A stretch of 64,000 nt of DNA from Telopea speciosissima (Eukaryota > Streptophyta > Magnoliopsida > Proteales > Proteaceae), in contig NC_057918.1 of the NCBI RefSeq assembly GCF_018873765.1, positions 12,780,862 through 12,844,861 of the forward strand, read 5' to 3'. The position numbers and the translations under genes were made by a program. This document shows, piece after piece, positions 35,401-47,400 of this stretch (position 1 is the first letter of the stretch; the number at the start of each line of letters is the position of its first letter). The notes beneath the pieces are model-generated. The model was given only the letters and a program-made list of their open reading frames with translations, did not search any database and was not told the origin of the DNA.

Positions 35401-38400
35401 TTGTTTCAGATCTGCTTGGCTTTGGGACTCTTAGGACCGAACCGTGGCCTTGGCTTCATTTCCTCAATGGGAGACTGTCATTGTGTGGTACTTTTTTCTT
35501 CAGATCAGGACCTTGGAGGCTTTTTCTATATATTAGGAAGGCTCGCACTATGACCTTTTTGTGAAATATGTAGTTTCAAAGGGAACCAAGGTTGGTTGGC
35601 TTTGAGCTCTCTAATGAATAGGTACTGCCAAGCAAGGGGTTACTTTGGTGTTTGGACTCAGAGTTTCCCCTTCTTTTGTGATGTTTAGTTCAAATGGGAA
35701 TGTTGATATAGATTATTGTTGCCCTTACTTAACAGCTTGAGATTTTGGGAAAAGCAGTGTTAACATGGTATCAGAGCCAAGAGGTTGTGTGTTCAACCCT
35801 TGGTAAGTGCGAGGGGTTTGTGTTGTGTGGTGTGCACGTATCCATTGTACCCTTAGTGCCACGTGATGGCGCCACCACCACATGATGGTGTCACGTGCAG
35901 AGCTATGTGTGTATGTAATTATGTATGGGTCTGCACGTGCTGGGGTGATGATATAAATTGTTGTTGCCTTTACTTAATAGCTCGATCTTTTGGGATAAGT
36001 GGTTGTAACAAAGAACAGGCATAGCTTAGGACTATGAACAAGTAGGGCTTTGAATAGAGCTGATTAGAGAAAAGTGATCCATGTAGCCGACCCCATTTAG
36101 TTGGGATAAGGCTGAGTTGAGTTGGTTGTAACAGGGAAGAATATCAGCTGGCTCTGAACTCTCTAGTGGATAGGTTGGCCAAGCAGTGGCTTATTTGGGA
36201 TGGTTTGTACTCTAGGATTTTCCCTTCTGTTATGATGTTTTGACACAGATTTTATTTTGTGTCTGGGTTGCCTTCTACTCTACTTCTCCTGTCTTGTCCC
36301 CTTTTGCTCGTCTGCCTATATAAATTATTCCTTTTAGGTAAGAAAATTTATCTTTCTTTATGATTAAATTGATAAACAAATCAATAATGGTGAACCTTCT
36401 CTCACCGTCGACTTTGGTCTGACAGGTTGTGGATACATTTTAGTGCTGTTTATGCTTTCAGTGGAGTTGTCTGCTATCTTCTTTATTATGTAAGTGAATT
36501 TTTATTTAATTTTTATGGGGCAAAAGGTTCTTAGACGTCCGTCTAGAAAGGAATCTTCTTGATGGGCACACCTACTTCTACCACGTGGAACGAAGATGTC
36601 TTAATTTTGACTGTTGGATATCTAGGGAATGGCTAGATATGCCATGTCCAATTTCAGACTCAAATTCAATCATGCAATGGCATATCCTCCCATGTATATC
36701 CATGCACCCTCTTGGTAGTGCAGAAATTTTCAATGCCTTGTTTTCTATGTGGTCAGGCTGAAGCTCAGCATGTGAGCAGTTGACCTTGGGCTCTACTTGT
36801 CAATAAAATTTCAGCCCCATCTGATCTGCCATGTGGCAGAGCTAGGCGTCTGCTGAGAAGATTCCTTTCCAGACGTCCGTTTGGGAAATCCGGGTCCTTT
36901 ACTCTATATGGGAGTGCTTGGAGTGCTCTACAGTGGGATTTGACTTTTCCTGCTTGACTGTATAGGTTCTTCGCTTCCTGTTTAAATTTTTCTTTGGATA
37001 TATTATTGTTGCTTGTATCCTTCTATAAGTAGTGATTTGGATGTGACAAAAAATAAAAGCATTTGTGTCTATGTAATTGAAAAGTTCAGTTGGGTACTGA
37101 ATAGAATTTAATTTTGCAGGAATATAAATATATCTCTTCAAAGAGGATTTCTTATTTTTATTCCTCCAAACCTCAGCCACATCAGTTCACCCTTTTAGTT
37201 CGTGGTATCCCTTTATCTGCTGGAAATAGTTTCAGTGAGAGTGTCAAGAGTTTCTTCACGGAGTATCACTCTTCTGCCTATCTATCACATATGGTGGTTC
37301 GCCAAACAAACAAGCTTCAAAAGCTTATTGTAAGCAAGTCGTTGGTTGTCATATTTGATTTCTTCTTTTTGAAAAGAATCATATTTTTCTACCAATATCA
37401 TATCATTTAGTACAATGAAACTTGGCAATGATCTTTTTGTATGATGTCTGTTGGTTACATCGACCTATGTTAGTTATGGTTGCTGTTCAGCATATTACAT
37501 GATGTGAAATATTTGTCAAATCTAATTCCTAATTTGTATTTGAAAGTTGTTTATAGTAAAGTCAGTTATTGCGTTAAAGAATATAGTTATCAATTTGAGC
37601 TCAGTGGAGTTTATTTGATGTCGTGTTATAATCATATAGAAAAATTGTTTAGGGAAAGCTTTTTGTAATGTTTGTAGTGGATTTATAATTGCAAATAATG
37701 TGCTGAAGTATTCAAGGAGTCCCCGCTTTACAGATGAAAAGATTGGGTGCATTTGTTTTAATCTTTATTTTGATGTCATTTGTGCTGCAAATGGATATAG
37801 AATTTCATAGGTATTAAGAAGAATTGGCGTCTTCCTCTCTGTATGTGTGTGCGGTATGCCATTGCATGATTGCAAATTTCTGGGGAAAGTGTTTTACAGT
37901 TTTGCTTTTCTTTATGGCACTGGAGTCCCCCCTCCTTTTTGCCTTCTTTGTGTTTCTCCATCCCCATTCATCATTCAAAAGAGAAAGTACCCTTACATCT
38001 TATGGGTAATCTTCTTACCTTTGCGTCTTAAATAGTCTTATTCAAATTGCATATATGCCCTTATAACCTCTTACAATGAGAACTATATTTAATCTTTAAA
38101 ACTGCATTGCAATTTGTTAAGACAGTTTTCAATCATGAGAACATAAACCACCACCACCTCCTTTTTGAAGTCTTTCACTAGGTTTTACCTTGCCATGATG
38201 CACTGACCAGAGGAGCCCTGATATTTTAGTGTAGCTGGAGATTTCCAGATAAGTTTCTAAGGGTAAAGGTCTTCTTCGATGGATCCCTCTTGTCCATCAT
38301 TTAGTCCCCTTCCTTCCAGAAGTTCTCTCTTCCTACTGTGTGTTTCTTCCTCAGTTTGCCCCCTTTCTTCTGTTTCTAAGGTTTCTTTCCATTTCTTAGT

Positions 38401-41400
38401 TACAATAGGTGACATGAGGTCCTTAGATTGAATAAGTACATTAGATCTGATAAAATGATTTTAGCGTGTACAGAATAATACCCCAATCCATTTCATGCAT
38501 AAAATATGACTAATTAACCAACCAACTACACTACTTTATTACAAATAATTTCTTGCTTTTGCATTGAGACATAAATGTTGACTAGCTAATTTTGAAAGAA
38601 GTGTTTCATGGTCTAGTTCATTTGGAGTTATGGTTACATTAATTAAAGTTCGGAAGGACTGATTTTGGTGAATATGCATGGTCAGAGGTCAAGTTTCAGA
38701 TTCTTGGCAGTTAATTATCATCACAGAAGGTCTCCTCTAGATGGCCCAACAAATCAGCAATGCCTTCTAATAAGTCTCATTCACTAAGGTTCCTTTTAAA
38801 ATCAAATCCTAATTCAGAACCCCTTCTGATCGGTTGTAGCCAATACCGTATTACAAATAATTCTGACAACTCAGGAGTCTTACATCAGGAGGTCTTTATG
38901 CAGCTTCCCCCAGGCTCCCCCAGACTCTTCTTTTGCCGACTTCGGAAGGCTCTCTATGGTCTCAAACAGGCTCCTCATGCCTGGGCCCCTAGCACCGGGG
39001 CTAGCTTTCTACACATCAAAGCCCCCGAATCAAGTCCTGCCCACTGAAACAAGAAATAAAGTGAGAATAGCAAAAAAGAGAAGCATACTACCGAAAGAAA
39101 CCATCTCCTAAGTACTCTACCCTGTAGGCTTTGTCTCATTTTGTATCTCGTACCATGCAACGGCTGATCGTAGACCACCGTTGCCTTGACTCTGTTAGGG
39201 GTGCAGTAGTTTGATTGCTGCGCATGCTAACGCGTCAAAGCATGCTAATGCACAATGGTGCTCGTAGATCAGCTCGACCACCGGGAGAGAGTGCTCGTAG
39301 ATCAGCTTACCGATCGAAGAAAGGAAAGATCACTAATGAAAGGGTAAGTTTAATTCAGGGCCTGACAAACCAACCCTTCCGATCCCGATCTGAGCCATCT
39401 ACGTTCTCTCACAGATTCTCGGCCCTGTCGTTTGACTTCTACTCCAACTCGAACTCAAAACCTCTTCCTCATCTGAACTGACAGACCGACAAGCGGAGGA
39501 AAAGAAAAGCACTGCCGACTTCCTGTTCCGCCTGAAACAAGAACTCCACTCCCCGATTTACCGAACCGACAAGAGAAACTCCCTCGACTTCTTGAAACGA
39601 GAACTCCAACTCTTTAACAGTTTAACCCTTCGGCGTTACCTCACTGCTCTAATGGGCGAGAAGCGCGCCAAACCCCCCTAACTCACTTAAGAAAAAAGAT
39701 AAGATTCAAATTCTCCCTCTTTTTTAAGAAAATCTTTTATTTGCTTGAAAGAATGGGGGTACGCTTACCGAACAAAAAAGAACATCAAAAAGAGATTTGG
39801 GGTACAGTCAAGTGTCAAGTGCGCTACCGGTTGGTTTGCCGTCAAAAGAACTAAACTTGAAAAACATTCTTGATCAATAGGAAGAGGGGGAGTTAATTCG
39901 GACGGAATCGAATGATTTTTCTTCCTTTTATGGAAATGGCGAAACGCACCTTGCTTCTTTTCTAAGGTAGTGCTCCCAAAGCATAGGTTGTAGTTTTTTG
40001 TTTAGTTCCACCAGGTGGGGTGTGGTAAGTAACTGAACACAAACTATACCGCCTGGCGCGAGGCAACAATGCTCGACTAGGAGAATAGGAAAGACTTGGT
40101 ATATAATCCGTGCCTTCGTTCCAGCTATAGTCCATTAGCAAACGAGTAGGGGAACCGTTCCTTCCGTTCAGTAAGGCATTTACCTATTACAAAGATTTAT
40201 TTTTTTTGGGGGGGGGGGGGTAAAGGTTGCATATACAGTTATTTAGTTGTGAATGTAGTCTTGTAGATTATTTTCCTGAATTGGATCACATTCTTTGAGT
40301 TCTTACTACTTCATTTCTTTTCTAGTGGGATGCGAAAATGTTGTATAAAACGCTCGTTAACTTGAAATCAAAGAATCCTACTCAAAAGAAGTTTACACGT
40401 GATGGCTTCCTAGGACTGTTTGGACGGAATGTTGATCTTGTAGATCACTATGAGAAGAAGTTAGAAGATCTGGAAGAAAATGTCAGAATGGAGCAATTAG
40501 GTCTTTCATTGACTGGGGAGGTACATTTCATACTGTTCTTTGTCTTGATGAGCTGGATTTAATGCACATATTTCTCTCTCTCTCTCTCCCCCATCTATCT
40601 ATCTATATATAATCATATTTGAGCATGTACTTGTATGCTGATAACAATTAGCCCATAGGTGAGTAAATAATGCTTTAGTTTATATTTTTGTCTCTGAATT
40701 CTATAATAATATTTTAATATAGTTATTTTATGGTATTTATTTTTTTGACCAGCTGTATTTGAAATCATACTGTTTCTTGTCTAAGTTATGACACAAATGA
40801 TTTCAGTATTCTCCCCAATTTCACAGCTTGCTGTATTTGAGAAGAATACTGAAATAATTTGTCATAGCAGAAAAGAAATAGTTAAAAGAAAAGGCAGAAA
40901 ATATCCTTTTATGGACAATTGATGAATTACCTAACTGGTGCATCAGTCAATGCAAGATTCTGCTGAGCTTCCAGTGAATTAGTGATCAATGATGGGATAA
41001 AATTTCTGATTGTATTTCATCTTGGGATAAGTGGGGTGAACTGGTTCATGTTTTGATTTGAAGTTTCAAAGAGTATAGGACTATGTTTGATTTTCTTTTC
41101 GAAAAGCACAAATTTATGGGCATTTTTCCCATTATAAAATTTGGTTATTTTGGAAAATTTATACCATTCGGAGCTCTGAGAGTATAGTATACCACATCGC
41201 CAATGCCTTTTGAAAGGTGTTTTGTAACACCATAGAAATCAGCCCTGAGATATCTATATCAGATCAGGCTAAGACAAAATGTGTTGTTTACTTGCAGGAT
41301 ATTGCCTTTTAGTTAGGGTTTAGGATTTAAATCCACCAATATGCTCTCCGAGAGCACTATCAGTACCTTCAACTTTGATGCACACATGATGTTCTGTTAA

Positions 41401-44400
41401 CTAGCTAAATATATTTTGGGAGAGGGTTTCCCACACTACTTGCGTGGGAATGAATCTGCATGCCATACTTCTGGAGAAGGTATCATCCATGTGGAGCCCA
41501 CTTTTTCAAAGTAGATTAAAAAAATAAAATAAAAATAAAAATACATGTGTGGAGCCCTCACTTTTTGTGAGAGGGTGTGCTAAAGAATCTGCAGATCTTT
41601 TTCACAGACAGTGTGCGGATCTTTTGCCCATATATTTTATAATCTATTTGCACTCTACATTTTTTCTCTTTTTCATTTGTTCTTGTACTTAGGTTGGTTT
41701 ATTAAATAATACCAAGCATTCTGTATAATCCCTTCCATGGTCCTTAATGCTGAGATTAATTCTCTCTAATGTTTTGGCTAGATTAAGCAATTCTAAGATT
41801 CTAGGACATGATATCTGATGCACCCTCTTGTTTTGCGTGTTTTATACAATATAACAGGAAGTCCCTGCTGCCTTTGTGTCCTTCAAATCCCGTTATGGGG
41901 CTGCCATTGCTCTCCATATTCAACAATCAATCAATCCCACGGAATGGATCACAGAGCAAGCACCTGAGCCTCATGATGTTTTCTGGCCTTTCTTCTCCGC
42001 TTCATTTATGCAAAGATGGGTTTCCAGGCTGGTGGTTTTTGTCGCATGTTTCGTCCTTACAGTTCTATTCCTTATTCCTGTTGTATTTGTGCAAGGTCTT
42101 GCTAATCTGCCGCAGTTGGAAGCCTTTTTGCCTTTTCTGAAAGGCATACTGTCTATGTGAGATTTTACTTTCAGATCTTAAGTTTTTCATATTCAGATGG
42201 TGTGTTTCTATTCCAATTTTCTTGATGTCAAAAGTGTAACTACTTTTTTTTTTTTTTAATAAAGCTGATCTTGTGGTTTTTCTACGCTTTAGTATTGCTT
42301 CCCCATTTTCTTTTTCCCTAACATGATGAAGTTGGTTGACCAAGTTATATATTTATTGCCATGGAATAGCTGTATATCTGTATTTAACCACTCTAAATAA
42401 ATGATTTGACCATGGAATAGTTGTTGGATGCGTCTTTGCTCTAATGGTGCTAAAATGCAGACCTTTGCCCCACAAACTAAAATTCTGAAGTTCACTGACA
42501 CATATATTGTTCGAACTTGTGTTAATAATATGCAATCATACGTGCTGGATCTGCCATTCACAGGCTTAGAAGTGGTTAGGGCCTTGAGCCATTTGAGATA
42601 GTGAAGTATAGGATAGACTTACTTTCAGCTCTGAACTGCCACCAGCATTTGATTGGTGTCTGCACACTCTTTAGCAACCACTGTAAACATGTAAAGAATA
42701 AGTCTTGTTATCGAGAATTATGTAATCTCGGTAGTAGTGTCTATAGCTAATACCGAGAGGTGTGAGAAGGGTAGATTAGTCAAGTTGTTTTATTTTTTTT
42801 ATTTTCTGTTTTCCTGTTTTACCCTTAAGTGATTATATATTGAAGTTTAGAGGGAGATTACACATATCGTGTAACTCCCAAGTTGTATAGCTATCTCTCC
42901 TCTTCCTCTCTTGTTTCTCCTTCTTCTTCTTCTTCCTTTTCTCTTATTATTGACATGGTATCAGAGCTATAAGCACTGTTATAGCTCTCGGTGGACTTCT
43001 CTATCTCTTTTCTACAACCTACGATTGAAGATTGAAGTGGTAATGGTAAATAGTGGTGGTGGGGCTGGTTCTAGTAAACCACCTACCTTGGGGACTCAGA
43101 GTGTTCCTGATGGTTTGGGGGCAGGTGAGGACTTGTCACCATTGTGGTCGTCCAGGACACATCCAACGCTTTTGTTGGAAACTTCATGGCAAACCATCTC
43201 AGCAACAGTTTGCCAATTCTGCTACCACTACTAAGTATACAATTTCTGCATCTCCACAGCCTGAGGGTAAGACTGTGAAGATGTCTGATGAAGTATATGC
43301 CCGTTTTACACAATTTCAGATTTCTCAGTCAGCCCACCCTCCAACCGCCACCTTTGTTCAGACAGGTAATGCTACTGCTTGTATTTCGGCTGCTACTCCT
43401 CGTCCCTGGATCATTGATTCAGGGGCTTTGGATCACATGACTGGGGTTTCAGGTATTCTTTCTTCCTTCAAAAAATCTTCGTCTAGTGTTACTTTAGCTA
43501 ATGGTTCCTTAGCTAACGTAATTGGTACTGGTACTGTTCATGTTACAGCTTCTTTGTCTTTATCTTCTGTTCTCTACTTGCTTGATTTCCCTTTCATCCT
43601 TTTCTCGGTTAATCGGTTTACCAAATCTCATAACTGTTTTGTAACCTTTTTCTCGGATTCTTGTGTATTTCAAGATCTTATGACGAAGAAGATGATTGGT
43701 GGAGGTCGTGAATCGAGGGGCTTTACATACTTAAGGACACTTCATCTATGGCGTGTACCGGTGTGGCGTCACCCCACCAGATTCATTGTCGTTTGGGTCA
43801 TCCTTCGTTGGAGAGTTGAAAGCTTCTAGATAGTCGTTTTCGATCACTTTCTAGTTTAAATTGTGAGTCCTGTCAGTTTGGGAAACTTCATTGTGTGAGT
43901 TATCCTCCTAGAGTCAATAAACGGCCTGACCAACCTTTTTCTTTAGTTTATTCAGATGTATGGGGTCCATATCCTGTCGTGTCTACTTTGGGTTTTCGTT
44001 ACTTTGTAACCTTTATTGATGACTATTCCAGGGTTACCTGGCTTTAGTTAATGAAATGTCGTTCTGAATTATTCTCCATTTTTTGTGCTTTTGTGAATGA
44101 GGTAAATAACCAATTTCAGACTCCTTTGCGTATTCTTCGTAGTGATAACGCTAAGGAATATTTTTCTGCTCCCTTTACTGAATTTATGGTTCAACATGGC
44201 ATTATTCATCAGTCCTCTTGTGCTTACACCCCACAACAAAATGGTGTAGCTGAGAGGAAGAATAGACATTTAATGGAAGTTACTCGTTCTCTATTATTTG
44301 AGATAAAAGTACCTAAATCCTTTTGGGCAGATGCTGTTTTGACTTCTTGTTACCTCTTTAATCGTATGCCTTCTTCTGTTCTACGTGGTGGTATTTCCTT

Positions 44401-47400
44401 TTCTTTTTTATTTCCTTTTATGCCATTGTTTGTTTTACCACCATGAGTATTAAAAAGTGTTTGTTTTATTCGTGATCATCGTCCAAGTGTCTCCAAGTTG
44501 GATCCTAAGGCTCTCAAGTGTATGTTTGTTGGATATTCTTGCCCCCAAAAGGGTTATCGTTGTTATTCTTTTGAGTTACGAAAATATTTTGTTACCGCTT
44601 ATGTTTCTTTCTTTGAGTCTACTCCTTATGATAGTTCATCTTTTACTGTGTCTGACTTGAATGATGATCTTCCCGTTTCCATTGTTCAGTCTTGTTCACC
44701 CTGTTCCACAGGTTGCCTCATCACCGGTACCTCCACCTATTGTGTTTCAACGTCACCAATGGGAAGTATGGGCTCCCCCCGTTCCTGCGAATTCTACCCC
44801 ATCTACTTCTTCGCCAGCAGATCCTGCAACAAGTAATACTCCTCCTTTGGAACCTCCTTCTGATCTTGATATTCCTATTGCTCATCGTAAGGGTGTTCGG
44901 ACTTGTACTCAACACCCCATTTCTAACTTTGTTTCCTATGCTGGTTTGTCTTCCACCTTTCATTCTTGTTTACAAACTGTTGAAAATCAATTTGTTCCTA
45001 AGTCTGTCGTAGATGCATTGTCCAGTCTTGGTTGGAAGGCTGCCATGAATGAGGAATTGTTGGCATTGAAGGAGAATCAGACTTGGGATCTTGTGCCCTT
45101 ACCCTTAGGTAAATCTGCTATTAGTTGTCGATGGGTGTATGTGGTGAAACTGTGAAAGTGAACCCTGATGGGTCCTTGGCTCGTTTGAAGGCCCGTCTTG
45201 TTGCGAAGGGCTATGCCCAAGTATATGGTGTTGATTACTTGGATACCTTTTCTCTTGTAGCGAAGCTTACTTTTGTTCACATTTTGATTTCTCTTGCTGC
45301 TGCTTACCATTGGCCTTTGTATCAGCTAGATGTCAAGAATGCGTTTTTACATGGGGATTTGACTAAGGAAGTTTATATGGAGCAACCCCCTGGGTTTGTT
45401 GCTCAGGGGGAGTCTGGCTTGGTGTGTAAGTTGAAGAAATCTCTATATGGGCTGAAAGTGTGAAACAGTCTCCTAGGGCCTGGTTTGGTAGGTTTACTAA
45501 GGTGGTGTTAGAGTTTGGGCTGACATGGTGTGGTATTGATCATTTTGTGTTCTTTCGCCACTCTGGTACAGGAAAAATATTTCTTGTGGTTTATGTAGAT
45601 GATATAGTCATTACAGGCGATGATGTTTCTGGTATTGAAGGTTTGAAGGTATACTTGCAGCAAAAATTTCAGACCAAGGATCTGGGTAAGCTGAAGTATT
45701 TTTTGGGTGTTGAAGTTGCTCAGTCAAAGAAAGGAATTTCGCTCTCATAGCGAAAATATGTCCTTGATCTTCTTTCAGAGACAAGAATGTTGGGTTCTAA
45801 ACCTCTAGATACTCCTATGGATCCCAATTTGAAGCTTACTGCTGATGATGGTGATATTTTGCCTGATCCTGAGAAGTATCGGAGGCTAGTTGGGAAGTTA
45901 AATTACCTAACAGTGATTACGCCAGATGTAGCCTTTCATGCTAGTGTGGTGAGTCAGTTTTTGTTTGCCCTACAAACATCTCATTGGGAGGCAATTATGC
46001 ATATCTTACACTATCTTAAAAAGGCTCTTGGACGTGGTCTTGTATATAGTGATCATGGCCATAGGCAGATAGAGGGTTTTGTAGATGTTGATTGGGCAGG
46101 GTCTCCAGTTGATAGGAGATCTACTACAAGCTATTGTATATTTGTTGGAGGTAATTTGATGTCCTGGAAGAGCAAGAAACAGACAGTAGTTGCTCGTTCT
46201 AGTGTAGAGTTAAGAGTATAGGGCTATTGCACTTGCTACCTGTGAATTGATGTGGATAAGATAGTTGTTGGCTGAACTTGGCTTTGTTGATGATTCTCCA
46301 ATGAAACTGTGGTGGGACAACCAAGCTGCTGTCCATATTGCTTTAAATCCGGTGTTTCATGAAAGAACGAAACTCATTGAAGTTGACTGTCATTTTGTTC
46401 GAGAGAAGCTACAACAACGGTTAATATCTCTTGGTCACATCCGTAGAGGAGAACAACTTGCAGATGTGTTCACAAAGTCTTTGGGGTGTGTATGAGTGGA
46501 TTATATTTGTAACAAGTTGGGCATGATAACATCTATGCTCCAGCTTGAGGGGGAGTGTTATTGAGAATTATGTAATCTCGGTATTAGTGTCTATAGCTAA
46601 TACCGAGAGGTGTGAGAAGGGTAGATTAGTCAAGTTGTTTTATTTCTTTTATTTTCTGTTTTCCTGTTTTACCCTTGTGTGATTATATATTGAAGTTTAG
46701 AGGGAGATTACACATATTGTATAACTCCCAAGTTGCATAGCTATCTCTCCTCTTATTCTCTCGTTTCTCCTTCTTCTTCTTCTTCCTTTTCTCTTATTAT
46801 TGACAAGTCTAAAATCAGTTTAGTATGTAATCCTCTTCATCTCATTCTTCTTCCCTCTCACTCATTAGATCCAGGGAACTTTATTACTGTAGCATTCTTG
46901 AAAACAGGGATTGTGGCATAAAATCCAGAAAACCTATGAAATGAAATTTAAATTCTAGAAATATTATTAGAATTAAATAAATTGCTATTTTTCGCCCTGA
47001 TAACCATGTATATGTATTTGAGTGCGGACCTTGGTGCAACGGTAAGGTTGCTCCGGGTTTGAGTCGGGAAACAGCCTCGCCATGTAGTGGGGGTAAGGTT
47101 GCGTACATTATGACCCTCCCCAGACCCTGCAGTGGCCGGAACCTCATGCACTGGGTATGCCCTTTAATCATGTAAATGCATTTATAGATTTCTGTGAACT
47201 TTAGTTAATGCACGACTTCTTTGACTGATCCATCATTAAGGGATCCTATAGAATTTTCATTATATAAACCTGTCCACTTAAAGCATCCTTTGGCAAAGAG
47301 CCCCAATGTTATTCAGTGTGGGGAAGCCTGCATGACAAGAGCAGGCAGCAGGCATGGTGCATGGGACCAACCATTTCTTTTTCTCATGCTCAACCCCGGT

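Larger units (their letters stand above)
42706..46805 (+). mobile_element. copia LTR retrotransposon 1 in OSCA intron 6, degenerate
   Basis: LTRs of 250 bases each (42706-42955 and 46556-46805), TG...CA. By eye 11 differences and no indels. A perfect 5-base target duplication AGTCT lies at 42701-42705 and 46806-46810. The primer-binding site TGGTATCAGAGC starts at 42956 and the polypurine tract (TTGAGGGGGAG) ends at 46555. The internal region is only 3.6 kb. The gag N-terminal region is missing and the pol frame is broken many times, so the copy is dead. Same strand as the host gene. Confidence 0.92.

Noticed and set aside
38881..39047. Independent copia insertion (RT scrap)
   Set aside because: Only about 20-30 codons, no LTRs, and embedded in the mitochondrial-like block; treated as part of that block.
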